DNA from: Gammaproteobacteria bacterium
GTDB lineage: Bacteria > Pseudomonadota > Gammaproteobacteria > Xanthomonadales > Rhodanobacteraceae
Length of the DNA stretch: 34,416 nucleotides
Direction: 5' to 3'
NCBI GenBank assembly: GCA_021324095.1
Contig: JAJPJT010000006.1
Coordinates: 1 to 34,416, forward strand
Shown here: piece after piece, positions 17,716 to 25,915 of the stretch
How positions within the stretch are numbered: position 1 is the stretch's first letter
How the letters are laid out: each line of letters starts with the position of its first letter
The notes under the pieces: generated by a model
What the model saw: only the letters and a program-made list of their open reading frames with translations
Databases searched by the model: none
Told to the model about the DNA's origin: nothing
Position numbers and translations under genes: made by a program

Positions 17716-17786
17716 GACGTACCCTCTTCTCGCTCACGAAGTGATGGGTGCCGAGACACCCGGATGATGGTTCTTGTGAAAATCCA

Positions 17787-18848
17787 TTAAGCAGTGGTGC
17801 CGTCGCCCATGCCGTGGTGATATGCCGGTCCCCGCATGTGGCTGTCGAGATACCAACGCGCGGCGCCAAGGACACCGCGGCGCCCGTGCTCGATGAGGCG
17901 CACGGGCACGCGCAGCAGGAATTCGCGCATCCCCGCCTTGTCCAGGAAACGTTCCACGAAACGGCTGCGCTGCAGCAGGGCGCGGATCTCCGGCAGGACT
18001 CCACCGGCCAGGTACACGCCACCTTCCGCCATGAACGCCATCGCGACGTTCCCGACGAAGCTGCCGAGCACCCCGCAGAACATCTCCACCGTTTCACCGG
18101 CGTCGGTGTCGCTGCCGGCGCACGCCGCTTCGGTGACGGCTTCCGGCGTCGCGAGGCGGGGCGCCTGTCCGCGCAATTGGCAGAGGGTGGAATACAACGT
18201 CAGCAATCCGGGGCCGGACAGGATGCGCTCGTAGGGAACGTAACCACCGTCGGGCGCGAGGTACGCCAGCACTTCGCGCTCGCGTGCCGTTCCAGGCGCA
18301 AAATCCATCTGGCCCGCTTCGGTTGCGAGTACACGCGCGCCTGTGGGACCCGGCAGGCGCACCGCGGCACCCAGCCCGGTTCCGGGTCCGACCACCAATG
18401 CCGGACCCCCGCCGTGCACATCAGGCCCGCACAGCAGCAGGCTGCCCGCATCCTTGACGTCATCGAGCGCGTACCCGAGCGCCTCGAAATCGTTGAGCAG
18501 CGCGACGTCATCGAATGCAAGCACGTCGCGCAACTGCGACAGGCTGACATGCCACACCAGGTTGTCATTGACGATGACGTCGTCGATGCCCTGCCCAGCG
18601 CACGCGATGACACAGCGTCGCACCGGCACCGTGGCATCGCGGTCGACGAATGCCCTCAACAGCTCCGGCAGCCCCGCGAAGTCGGCGCACGCGAACTTGC
18701 GGTACGCCAGCATCTCGAACTCGCGCCCGCGCCCGCTGGCCGCACGCATCAATGCCACCCGCGCATGCGTTCCGCCGACGTCCGCCGCCAGAAAAGGTTG
18801 CGTCCGGAGGCTGGCATGCTGGCTCAAACGATCGGCGGCCACACTCAT
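17787..18848 (-). CDS. nagK: Glucokinase-family kinase, probable GlcNAc kinase
   Basis: This 353-residue ROK-independent glucokinase (PF02685) has the phosphate loop DVGGTHARVAL at residues 23-33. The catalytic aspartate is D120 in LLNDFEALG. GPGTGLGAA and EAGQMDFAP follow, then RILSGPGLLTLY. By sequence alone it could be glucokinase. Its place beside NagP, NagB-II and NagA genes supports the Glk-like GlcNAc kinase (NagK) described for Shewanella and Xanthomonas pathways, which makes GlcNAc-6-phosphate in the cytosol. The ATG at 18848 fits the family N-terminus; the frame runs on upstream only as a shadow of nagP. The divergent promoter region carries a perfect operator-like palindrome 43 bp upstream. 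Confidence 0.88.
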   Translation of the reverse strand: MSVAADRLSQHASLRTQPFLAADVGGTHARVALMRAASGRGREFEMLAYRKFACADFAGLPELLRAFVDRDATVPVRRCVIACAGQGIDDVIVNDNLVWHVSLSQLRDVLAFDDVALLNDFEALGYALDDVKDAGSLLLCGPDVHGGGPALVVGPGTGLGAAVRLPGPTGARVLATEAGQMDFAPGTAREREVLAYLAPDGGYVPYERILSGPGLLTLYSTLCQLRGQAPRLATPEAVTEAACAGSDTDAGETVEMFCGVLGSFVGNVAMAFMAEGGVYLAGGVLPEIRALLQRSRFVERFLDKAGMREFLLRVPVRLIEHGRRGVLGAARWYLDSHMRGPAYHHGMGDGTTA

Positions 18849-18890
18849 CCTGCTCTCGGGCAACTTGAATGGGCGCCAGTGTGTCACGAA

Positions 18891-18904
18891 TGACAACGTT
18901 GTCA
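18891..18904. promoter_or_regulatory. Operator-like palindrome O1 (TGACAACGTTGTCA)
   Basis: This is a perfect 14-bp palindrome with a central CG, the usual form of LacI-family operators. It overlaps a consensus -35 hexamer TTGACA on the minus strand (18900-18905), followed 17 bp later by a weak ACACTG. Binding would block nagK transcription. The likely ligand-responsive repressor is the LacI-type protein encoded at 20524-21546. Confidence 0.75.
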
Positions 18905-19090
18905 ATTTGCGACGCAGCAATTCCTGACGCGTGCGAAGGCGGCGGCCGGAGCCGGTTTTTTGCTGAAATCCCGGTAATGAGCAGGCTGCGTGCAGGGCGG
19001 TGGTGCTGCATTGCACCAATCCTGGATTGCATCGCCAGCCCCTGTCATTTGAGCTCACGCACGTGCGATACTCGCCCCGGGACAAAATTC

Positions 19091-19105
19091 TGACAACGTT
19101 GGTCA
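19091..19105. promoter_or_regulatory. Operator-like site O2 (TGACAACGTTGGTCA)
   Basis: It matches the first ten bases of O1 exactly. It has one extra G in the right half, so it is a slightly imperfect inverted repeat. It lies 53 bp before the nagP ATG, overlapping a possible -35 element, and about 200 bp from O1. Two sites at that distance would allow looping by a tetrameric or paired repressor, but this is inference. Confidence 0.65.
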
Positions 19106-19157
19106 GCGGCGGATTGCTCCATAATCCCCGATCCACTGTCGAGAACAGGCGCGAACC

Positions 19158-20474
19158 ATGGTTACTACCGCAAGCCAGCCGCAGCAGTCGCATTACGTGA
19201 TGTCGATGGTGATCATCGGCGTACTGTTTGCGATTTTCGGCTTCGTCACCTGGCTCAACTCGTCGTTGATCCTGTTCGTCAAAGTGGGTTTCGATCTGGA
19301 CAACGTCAGTGCGTTTTTCATCCCGCTGGCGTTCTATGTGTCCTACTTCGTGCTGGCGCTGCCTTCGGCGGTCGTGCTGAAACGCACCGGGATGAAAAAG
19401 GGCATGGCGCTCGGACTGTTCGTGATGGCCGTCGGTTCGGTACTGTTCGCCGAATTCATGGCAAGGTACAGCTACTCGGGCGCGCTGGTCGGGCTGTTCG
19501 TGATCGGCGCGGGTCTCGCGCTGCTGCAAACCGCGTCCAATCCTTACGTCAGCATCCTCGGTCCGATCGAAAGCGGCGCCAAACGCGTCGCGATCATGGG
19601 CATCTGCAACAAGGCCGCGGGCGCGGTGGCGCCGATCGTGTTCGGTGCGCTGCTGCTGAGTGGTGCCACTGCGTATGCCGACAAGATCAGTGCGGCCGCT
19701 TCGTCGAGCGCGCGGGCGGCGCTGCAGCACGCGTTTGTGTCGCGGGCATTCATGCCTTACGTGGTGATGGCGGCGGTACTGGTGGTGCTGGCGATCTGGA
19801 TCGTGTTTTCTTCGCTGCCGGAAATCAGGCCGGAGGAAAACCGCGCAGACGCGGGAGCAAGATCCTCGTCCAGGCGCAGCATCTTCAGCTTCCCGCATCT
19901 GTGGCTGGGCGTGGTGTGCATCTTCGTCTACGTGGGCATGGAGGTGATGGCCGGCGACGGCATCGTGATCTATGGCCAGTCCGCGGGCATGGCGCTGGAC
20001 GCGGCCAAGCACCTGACGACGTGGACCATGATCGGAATGCTGGTCGGCTATCTGCTGGGCGTCGCGCTGACGCCCCGCTTCATCTCGCAGCAAAGCTATC
20101 TCGCGGCATCGGCGGTGCTGGGCGTGGTGTTTGCCTTTGCTGCCTGGGTCACACACGGCTACGTGTCGGTGGCGTTCGTGGCCGCACTCGGCTTCGCCAA
20201 CGCGATGATGTGGCCCGCGATTTTTCCGCTGGCGATCAAGGGACTCGGCGATCGCACCGAATTCGGTTCTGCGCTGCTGATCATGGGCATCGCCGGCGGC
20301 GCCGTGATCCCGCAGATCTTCGTGAACATCGAAGAATTCATCAACTTCCAGTTGGCATTTTTGCTGGTGATGGCACCCGGATATGCCTACATTCTGTTCT
20401 ACGGACTTCTCGGGCACAGGGTCGGGCAGTCCCGCGGCGCGCGTGCGATCGATTCCGCAGCCGCCACTTCGTAA
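19158..20474 (+). CDS. nagP: Sugar MFS transporter, probable GlcNAc permease NagP
   Basis: This 438-residue polytopic protein belongs to the FucP-like sugar:proton symporter group of the major facilitator superfamily. About 12 hydrophobic segments are visible. They begin with MVIIGVLFAIFGFVTWLNSSLILFV, and the family motif ALLQTASNPYVSILGP follows TM4. A charged, Ser/Arg-rich cytoplasmic loop (ENRADAGARSSSRRS) separates the two halves. NagP proteins import GlcNAc across the inner membrane in Shewanella and Xanthomonas, replacing the phosphotransferase NagE. It starts the rightward operon; the regulator gene follows after 49 bp. Confidence 0.9.
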   Translation: MVTTASQPQQSHYVMSMVIIGVLFAIFGFVTWLNSSLILFVKVGFDLDNVSAFFIPLAFYVSYFVLALPSAVVLKRTGMKKGMALGLFVMAVGSVLFAEFMARYSYSGALVGLFVIGAGLALLQTASNPYVSILGPIESGAKRVAIMGICNKAAGAVAPIVFGALLLSGATAYADKISAAASSSARAALQHAFVSRAFMPYVVMAAVLVVLAIWIVFSSLPEIRPEENRADAGARSSSRRSIFSFPHLWLGVVCIFVYVGMEVMAGDGIVIYGQSAGMALDAAKHLTTWTMIGMLVGYLLGVALTPRFISQQSYLAASAVLGVVFAFAAWVTHGYVSVAFVAALGFANAMMWPAIFPLAIKGLGDRTEFGSALLIMGIAGGAVIPQIFVNIEEFINFQLAFLLVMAPGYAYILFYGLLGHRVGQSRGARAIDSAAATS

Positions 20475-20523
20475 CTTTCGGCGCATTGCGCGCAACCCGC
20501 ACCCATCCGCCAAGGAGTTTCCA

Positions 20524-21546
20524 TTGGGACCCGCCACCATCCGGGATGTCGCGAAGCAAGCCCGGGTATCGCTGAAAACCGTTTCGCGCGTCATCAACCG
20601 CGAAGGCTCGGTACGCGAACAGACGCGCGAGCGCGTGCTGAGGGCGATCGAACAGCTCGATTACCGGCCCGACCTGTCCGCGCGCAGCCTGCGCAGCGCG
20701 AAGGCGTACGCGATCGGGCTCGTGTACGACAACCCCAACCCTTATTACATCATCGCGGTGCAACAGGGTGCGCTTGCGGCGTGTCGCGAAATGGGTTTCG
20801 GCCTGCAGATCCATCCCTGCAACTCCCGCGGACCCAGGCTCGCCGAAGAGCTGCGCGATCTCACGCATCGATCCCGCCTGGCGGGACTGGTGCTCGCGCC
20901 ACCGATGTCCGAGCGGATGGCGTTGCTGCGCGAACTGACCGCCTACAACATTCCGCTGGTGCGGATCATCTCGGCAGCCGAGGATCCCCACGATGGTTTT
21001 CCCTGCGTCTTCGTCGATGATCGGGATGCCGCCTACGCGATAACGGCTTACCTGATCCAGCTCGGCCACGTGCGCATCGGCTTCCTGTGGGGCGGAAAGC
21101 AGCACCGCTCCAGCCCGGAGCGCTACAAGGGTTACGAGAAGGCCATGCAGGATTACGGCGTGCCTTTGGACGAGGAGTTGATCCTGGAGGGCGATTTCTC
21201 TTTCGATGACGGTTTTCGCGGCGCGCGCCGATTGCTGGGGCTGCCCGAGCCTCCGACCGCCATCTTCGGCTCCAACGATGAAATCGCCGCGGGCGTACTG
21301 GCCGCGGCGCGCGCGGCCGGCTTGCACGTTCCCTACGACCTGTCGGTTGCGGGATTCGAGGACAGCCCGTTCTCGCGACACTCGTGGCCTTCGCTCACCA
21401 CCTCGCGGCAACGCACCGAATTGATCGCCGAGCACGCGACCCGCTTGCTGATCGCGCAGATCCACGGCGGTGATGTCGAAAACGAAGGCTTCAGCCCCGA
21501 ACTGGTGGTGCGCGGTTCGACCGCCCCGCCACGTCCAAAGCAATGA
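20524..21546 (+). CDS. nagR: LacI-family regulator of the GlcNAc cluster
   Basis: This 340-residue LacI/GalR regulator has an N-terminal helix-turn-helix and hinge (ATIRDVAKQARVSLKTVSRVINREG, residues 4-28). A periplasmic-binding-protein-like effector domain follows from about residue 60 (GLVYDNPNPYY) to the end, including SNDEIAAGVLAAARAAGLHVP and GFEDSPFSRHSWPSLTT. The start is a TTG at 20524 with a perfect AAGGAG six bases upstream; no ATG fits. It overlaps nagB by four bases. It probably represses the nag genes through the TGACAACGTTGTCA sites and responds to GlcNAc or a phosphorylated derivative. The name nagR follows the LacI-type GlcNAc regulator of Shewanella and is inferred. Confidence 0.88.
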   Translation: MGPATIRDVAKQARVSLKTVSRVINREGSVREQTRERVLRAIEQLDYRPDLSARSLRSAKAYAIGLVYDNPNPYYIIAVQQGALAACREMGFGLQIHPCNSRGPRLAEELRDLTHRSRLAGLVLAPPMSERMALLRELTAYNIPLVRIISAAEDPHDGFPCVFVDDRDAAYAITAYLIQLGHVRIGFLWGGKQHRSSPERYKGYEKAMQDYGVPLDEELILEGDFSFDDGFRGARRLLGLPEPPTAIFGSNDEIAAGVLAAARAAGLHVPYDLSVAGFEDSPFSRHSWPSLTTSRQRTELIAEHATRLLIAQIHGGDVENEGFSPELVVRGSTAPPRPKQ

Positions 21547-22619
21547 ATGATTTTTCCGACAGCGTGTCCGCACCCCGCTCCCTCGACATGGATCCAGAAT
21601 CCACCGCGTTGCACCGGGAGGCCGCGGAAGCCGCCGACACCGTCGCAAGGCAGATCGAACGGAACGATGCGGAAGTTCGCCGGCTTGCCGCGATGCTGCG
21701 CGACGACACGCCGCCCTTCGTCGTCACCTGCGCGCGCGGAAGTTCCGATCACGCGGCCACCTATGCCAAGTACGTCATCGAAACGCAGACCGGCTGCGTC
21801 ACCGCTTCGGCGTCGCCGTCGGTCGAATCGATCTATGCGGTGCCCCTGCAACTCCGCGGCGCGTTGTACCTCGTCATCTCTCAATCCGGAGCAAGCCCCG
21901 ACCTGCTGCGCAGCGCCGAGGCTGCGCGCATGGCTGGTGCGCGCGTGGTGGCAATGGTCAATGCCGAGGGATCACCGCTGGCCACCTTGGCCGATACGGT
22001 GATTCCGCTGCAGGCCGGTCCGGAACGCAGCGTGGCGGCGACCAAGAGTTTCATCGGCTCGCTGGCCGCGGTGCTGCACCTGGTCGTGCACTGGTGCGGC
22101 GACGCATCGCTGCTGCAATCGCTGCACGAATTGCCGGAACAACTGCGCCGGGCGTTCGCGCTCGACTGGTCACCGCTGGTGGACGGATTGCAGGACATGC
22201 AAGACCTCTTCGTGCTCGGCCGCGGTTACGGCCTCGCCGCGGCGCAGGAAGCGGCACTCAAATTGAAGGAAACCTGTGCCCTGCATGCCGAGGCATTCAG
22301 CAGCGCCGAAGTTCGCCACGGCCCGATGGAATTGGTCGGTCCGCGCCTGCCGGTACTGCTGTTCGCTCAGGATGATGACGCGCTCGCGGGCGCCATGGCC
22401 ACCGCGCGTGACTTCCATCGCCGAGGCGCCGAGGTGTGGACCGCAGCGCCGGGGGCATCCGGACGCGGCGCACTGCCGATCGTGGCGACCAGCCAACCCA
22501 TGTGCGCGCCGATCCTCGCGATCCAGAGCTTCTACCGCGCGGTCAACGCGCTGGCGATCAGGCGCGGCCGTGACCCCGATCATCCGCCGCATCTTGCCAA
22601 AGTGACGGAGACGGTGTGA
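21543..22619 (+). CDS. nagB: SIS-domain glucosamine-6-phosphate deaminase (NagB-II)
   Basis: This 358-residue protein has two sugar-isomerase (SIS) domains. The first carries FVVTCARGSSDHAATYAKY and LVISQSGASPDLL; the second carries LFVLGRGYGLAAAQEAALKLKE and AEVRHGPMELV. It ends in the GlmS-like DPDHPPHLAKVTETV. It lacks the glutaminase domain of GlmS, as in NagB-II proteins, which deaminate and isomerise GlcN-6-P to fructose-6-P and are unrelated to E. coli NagB. The cluster supports this catabolic direction. The ATG at 21543 overlaps the nagR stop (ATGA), and its stop overlaps the nagA ATG by one base, so the three genes are probably translationally coupled. Confidence 0.9.
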   Translation: MNDFSDSVSAPRSLDMDPESTALHREAAEAADTVARQIERNDAEVRRLAAMLRDDTPPFVVTCARGSSDHAATYAKYVIETQTGCVTASASPSVESIYAVPLQLRGALYLVISQSGASPDLLRSAEAARMAGARVVAMVNAEGSPLATLADTVIPLQAGPERSVAATKSFIGSLAAVLHLVVHWCGDASLLQSLHELPEQLRRAFALDWSPLVDGLQDMQDLFVLGRGYGLAAAQEAALKLKETCALHAEAFSSAEVRHGPMELVGPRLPVLLFAQDDDALAGAMATARDFHRRGAEVWTAAPGASGRGALPIVATSQPMCAPILAIQSFYRAVNALAIRRGRDPDHPPHLAKVTETV

Positions 22620-23761
22620 TGCAGGTGGCATTGATCAATGGCCGCGTGTTGACGGCGCACGGATGGCGCGACGACGCGGCGGTGATCGTCGAGGGCGAAC
22701 GCATCGCTGCGATCACCACGCGAGCGGAACTGCCAGCCGACGTACGGACGCATGACCTGTCCGGCCGGCGATTGCTGCCGGGCTTCATCGACTGCCAGGT
22801 CAACGGCGGGGGCGGCGTGCTGTTCAACGACCAGACGACGGTGGAGGGCATCAGGACGATCGGTGCGGCACACCGGCGCTTCGGCACGACGGGTTTTCTG
22901 CCCACGCTCATCAGCGACAGCACCGACAAGATGCGCGCCGCAATCGCAGCAGTCGCTGCAGCGGTCGATGCAGGCGTGCCGGGCGTGCTCGGCATTCATC
23001 TCGAAGGTCCGTTCATCAGCCGCGAACGCAAGGGCGTACACGCTGCGAAGTTCCTGCACACGCCGAACGCCGACGAACTGCGTTTGGCCGGATCACTGCA
23101 GCGCAGCGTGACCCTGCTGACGCTGGCGCCGGAATGCGTGGCACCCGATGCGGTCCGCCAGCTCGCAGGAATGGGTGTGGTCGTTTCCGCGGGCCACTCC
23201 AACGCCGATTACAAGACGGTACGCACGGCGCTGGACGCAGGCGTGCGCGGATTCACCCATCTGTACAATGCGATGTCGCCGCTCACCAGTCGCGCACCAG
23301 GCATGGTGGGTGCGGCATTGGACGATTCGGAATCCTGGTGCGGTGTCATCGTCGATGGCCATCATGTCGATCCTGCCAGCCTGCGCATCGCGCTGAAGGC
23401 CAAACCGCGCGGCAAGGTGTTCCTCGTCACGGATGCGATGCCGCCGGTCGGCGCGGCCAATCCGTCGTTCGTGCTGAACGGCGAGACCATCACCGTACGC
23501 GACGGCATGTGCCAGACCGCAAACGGAACACTCGCCGGTTCGGCGCTCGACATGATCGACGCCGTGCGCCACACGGTCCGAATGCTGGGGGTGCCGCTGG
23601 ACGAAGCCGCACGCATGGCTTCGACTTATCCGGCGGAATTCCTCGGGCTCGGCGCGACGCACGGCTGCATCGCAAAGGGTTATCGCGCGGACTTCACCGT
23701 CGTCGATGAGGATTTGCGCGTGACTGAAACCTGGATCGGCGCCACGCCGCTGGCTGCTTGA
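22619..23761 (+). CDS. nagA: N-acetylglucosamine-6-phosphate deacetylase
   Basis: NagA (380 residues) is an amidohydrolase that deacetylates GlcNAc-6-P to GlcN-6-P. Metal and active-site positions are visible. E129 is in HLEGPFI, H193 in AGHSNADY and H214 in GFTHLYNAM. VDGHHVD lies near 245-251, and the catalytic D272 is in LVTDAM. Q60-N62 in DCQVNGGGG matches the E. coli pattern, where Gln replaces the usual His. The start is the ATG at 22619, sharing its A with the nagB stop codon; a GTG three bases earlier is less likely. It is the last gene of the operon, 20 bp from the convergent pseudouridine synthase gene. Confidence 0.95.
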   Translation: MQVALINGRVLTAHGWRDDAAVIVEGERIAAITTRAELPADVRTHDLSGRRLLPGFIDCQVNGGGGVLFNDQTTVEGIRTIGAAHRRFGTTGFLPTLISDSTDKMRAAIAAVAAAVDAGVPGVLGIHLEGPFISRERKGVHAAKFLHTPNADELRLAGSLQRSVTLLTLAPECVAPDAVRQLAGMGVVVSAGHSNADYKTVRTALDAGVRGFTHLYNAMSPLTSRAPGMVGAALDDSESWCGVIVDGHHVDPASLRIALKAKPRGKVFLVTDAMPPVGAANPSFVLNGETITVRDGMCQTANGTLAGSALDMIDAVRHTVRMLGVPLDEAARMASTYPAEFLGLGATHGCIAKGYRADFTVVDEDLRVTETWIGATPLAA

Positions 23762-23781
23762 GGCGCAACCCGAGTCGCGTT

Positions 23782-24591
23782 TCAACGCGGGGACAACGCG
23801 TCAATCTCCGCGGCAGTCAACATCCGCCAGGCACCCTTGGGCAGATCACCCAGTTCGAGTGAGCCGATCGCCACGCGCATCAAACGCAACACGTCATGTC
23901 CGCATGCCGCGAGCATGCGCCGGATTTGCCGATTGCGGCCCTCGGTCAGGATGATCTCCAGCCAGGCATTCTTCTCTCCGCAGCCAATCATCCGCACCGA
24001 CTCGGCGGACAGACGCTCTCCGCGGTCGATCACACCGCTGTGCAAACGCCGCAACGTCGCCTGATCAGGCAAGCCGCGCACCTGCACGCGGTAGGTTTTT
24101 GCGATGTGCGCATCGGGATCAGTCAGGCGCACCGCCCACGCGGGGTCGTTGCTCATTAGCAGCAAGCCTTCGCTGGCCTTGTCGAGCCTGCCGATCGGCG
24201 CGAGCCACGGCAAACCGGCGTCGCGGAGCAGCGCGTACACTGTTTCGCGACCGTGTTCGTCGGACGTGCTGACGACCAATCCACGCGGCTTGTTGACGGC
24301 GATGCAAACGTGCCCGCGCGACTGCAGCGGAACACCATCCATCTCGATGTCGTCCTTGACGGCATCTGTAGCCATTTCCGGATCGCGCACCACCTTGCCG
24401 TTGACGCGCACGCGACCCGCTTCGATCCGTCGCGTTGCTTCGCTGCGCGAACACACGCCCATGCGCGACAACATTCGTGCGAGACCGTGTCGCGGCGGCT
24501 GCATCGACGCGTCGCTGCTTTCACGCCGTCCGTGCGAATGTAATTGCCGCGGTTCGGGTTTGTCATGCATGTGCAACGAGGGTTGAGTCAT
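23782..24591 (-). CDS. rRNA pseudouridine synthase, RsuA/RluB/RluE/RluF family
   Basis: This protein of about 269 residues has an N-terminal S4 RNA-binding domain (LARMLSRMGVCSRSEATRRIEAGRVRVNG) and a pseudouridine synthase domain. D137 in GRLDKASEGLLL is the catalytic aspartate. The C-terminal TEGRNRQIRRMLAACGHDVLRLMRV is the family's EGRNRQIRRM signature. It should convert a specific uridine of 16S or 23S rRNA to pseudouridine; the subfamily cannot be fixed by eye. The first 45 residues are His/Pro/Arg-rich and may be dispensable. The ATG at 24591 has no clear ribosome site, and starts at 24570 (MHDKP) or further in are possible. Confidence 0.88.
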   Translation of the reverse strand: MTQPSLHMHDKPEPRQLHSHGRRESSDASMQPPRHGLARMLSRMGVCSRSEATRRIEAGRVRVNGKVVRDPEMATDAVKDDIEMDGVPLQSRGHVCIAVNKPRGLVVSTSDEHGRETVYALLRDAGLPWLAPIGRLDKASEGLLLMSNDPAWAVRLTDPDAHIAKTYRVQVRGLPDQATLRRLHSGVIDRGERLSAESVRMIGCGEKNAWLEIILTEGRNRQIRRMLAACGHDVLRLMRVAIGSLELGDLPKGAWRMLTAAEIDALSPR

Positions 24592-24663
24592 GCGATCAGG
24601 ATAGCGACACGCGTCGCACTTGCTCGGGTGGGACCCGGTCCGACCGGTGTGGACGCACTGTAA

Positions 24664-24691
24664 AAAAAGCCCGGCTCGCGCCGGGCTTTTT
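24664..24691 (-). terminator. Rho-independent terminator after the ompA-like gene
   Basis: GCCCGGC-TCGC-GCCGGGC is a 7-bp GC stem with a tetraloop, extended by A/T pairs, and with T runs on either strand. It lies 55 bp past the porin stop codon, so it should terminate that minus-strand transcript. The symmetry would also allow plus-strand function. Confidence 0.9.
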
Positions 24692-24745
24692 CGTACCGAT
24701 TCCGGAATTGCCGGCGTGACGCGTGCCGGCTCATCCGAGGGCAAC

Positions 24746-25915
24746 TTACATGCCGCCACCCTGAGGCTGTTCGACCTTGAACTCGACGCGACGGTTGCGC
24801 TGACGGCCTGCCGCGGTCTTGTTGGTGTCGATCGGATCGTTCTTGCCGAAGCCCTTCACTGCGGTGATGCGGCTTGAGTCGATGCCATGCGATGTCAGGT
24901 ATGCGTCGACGATATTCGCGCGGCGTTCCGACAGCTTCTGGTTGTAGGCAGCCGTACCGATGGAATCGGTGTAGCCGTCGATCTCGATGTTGACCTGCGG
25001 ATAGCGGTTCAGCGTGTCGACCGCCTGGTTGAGGATCGCCAACGAGTCGGACGCCGGCGGCTTCAATGTCGGGCCGATGTCGTGCTCACCCGGCTTCGGC
25101 CGGTCGAACTTGAAGTTCACGCCACGCAGGTCGATCACCACGTTCTGCGGCGGCGGTGGCGGCGGCGGTGCAGCCGGCGGCGGAGGCGGTGGCGGCGGAG
25201 GCGGTGGCGGCGGCGCGGCGTGACCCATGTTGATCACGAGGCCGATGGTCGCCATCGAATCCAGCCACTGCTTCGGGCCGTACGTGTGCGGCAGGCCGGG
25301 GCCAGCCAGACCGGCAAGCTGGGCGGAAGTCGTGTCGCGATAGTAACGGGCGGCGATTTCGCCACGCAGCGCGACGCGGTCATTGACGTTGTACAGCACG
25401 CCCACGCCGACCGTTGCGCCCGGGCCCCAGCCGTAGCCATTGCTGTTCGGCATGTTGCCGAAATAGCCACCCGCCTGGGCGAGCTGGCCGGACACGGCGG
25501 CGTGACGCCACATGCCGACACCGCCCATCAGGAATGGGCGCCACTGCGAGGACGGGTCCATGAAATAGTAGCGGCCCGCAACGTCGATGCCGTCGGTTTC
25601 CCATTGTTTGCCTGCGCGGATCGAGGAATCCTTGTAGTCCGCATTGTCAGTCGTGGCCTCGACATCCAGGGTGAAGTGTGGGTTCACCCAGAAGCCAACA
25701 CCGAGGCCGCCGATCGGATCGGTCTGAACTTGACGGCTGCTGTCGGGAACGACCACGCCGATGCGCGGCACGATGTACCAGCTGCTGTAGTTGGGATTCG
25801 CAAAGCTACCCGTTGTTGCTGCCGCTGCGCCCGTGTCCTGTGCGTGCGCGACCGACATCACGCCTACAGTACCCAAGGCCAGCGCGATGACCGCGAACAA
25901 GCCGTTACGTTTCAT
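24746..25915 (-). CDS. OmpA-family outer-membrane protein with polyproline linker
   Basis: This 389-residue OmpA-like protein has a signal peptide (MKRNGLFAVIALALGTVGVMSVAHA). An N-terminal beta-barrel follows (about residues 40-235: WYIVPRIGVV, LGVGFWVNPHFTLDVEA, GRYYFMDPSSQWRPFLMGGVG). Next is a linker with two proline runs broken by alanines, then a C-terminal OmpA domain. That domain has the peptidoglycan-binding Asp and Arg in IDGYTDSIGTAAYNQKLSERRA and the NRRVEFKVE end. It should tether the outer membrane to peptidoglycan. The ATG at 25915 has GAGGAG eight bases upstream. A TAGAAT at 26001-26006 (minus strand) is a possible -10. The gene is monocistronic, with a terminator. Confidence 0.93.
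   Translation of the reverse strand: MKRNGLFAVIALALGTVGVMSVAHAQDTGAAAATTGSFANPNYSSWYIVPRIGVVVPDSSRQVQTDPIGGLGVGFWVNPHFTLDVEATTDNADYKDSSIRAGKQWETDGIDVAGRYYFMDPSSQWRPFLMGGVGMWRHAAVSGQLAQAGGYFGNMPNSNGYGWGPGATVGVGVLYNVNDRVALRGEIAARYYRDTTSAQLAGLAGPGLPHTYGPKQWLDSMATIGLVINMGHAAPPPPPPPPPPPPPAAPPPPPPPQNVVIDLRGVNFKFDRPKPGEHDIGPTLKPPASDSLAILNQAVDTLNRYPQVNIEIDGYTDSIGTAAYNQKLSERRANIVDAYLTSHGIDSSRITAVKGFGKNDPIDTNKTAAGRQRNRRVEFKVEQPQGGGM
25145..25225. repeat. GGCGGC-rich simple repeat encoding the polyproline linker
   Basis: A run of GGC/GGT/GGA triplets, read on the minus strand as CCN codons, encodes about 20 prolines with alanine breaks in the OmpA-family protein. Codons are mixed rather than one pure unit, so slippage would be moderate and would change linker length in steps of three bases. 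Confidence 0.75.

Larger units (their letters stand above)
18849..19157. promoter_or_regulatory. Divergent nagK/nagP regulatory region
   Basis: This 309-bp spacer has no gene and drives the nagK-receptor unit leftward and the nagP-nagR-nagB-nagA unit rightward. It holds the two operator-like sites listed separately. Another inverted repeat, TGGTGCTGCATTGCACCA (19001-19018), could be a further regulator site. For nagP a CATAAT at 19120-19125 with TTGGTC 15 bp upstream is a possible promoter overlapping the second operator. Confidence 0.6.

Noticed and set aside
18941..18961. Terminator-like CGGC-CGGA-GCCG followed by a T run on the plus strand
   Set aside because: The stem is only four base pairs, and no plus-strand gene precedes it within the divergent spacer. 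It is probably incidental.
18849..20597. Minus-strand extension of the kinase frame by nearly 600 codons
   Set aside because: The extension is antisense to nagP and crosses the operator region. Kinase similarity starts just after the ATG at 18848.
25145..25225. GGCGGC run as a minisatellite or separate genetic element
   Set aside because: It is explained as codons of the proline linker in the OmpA-family protein.
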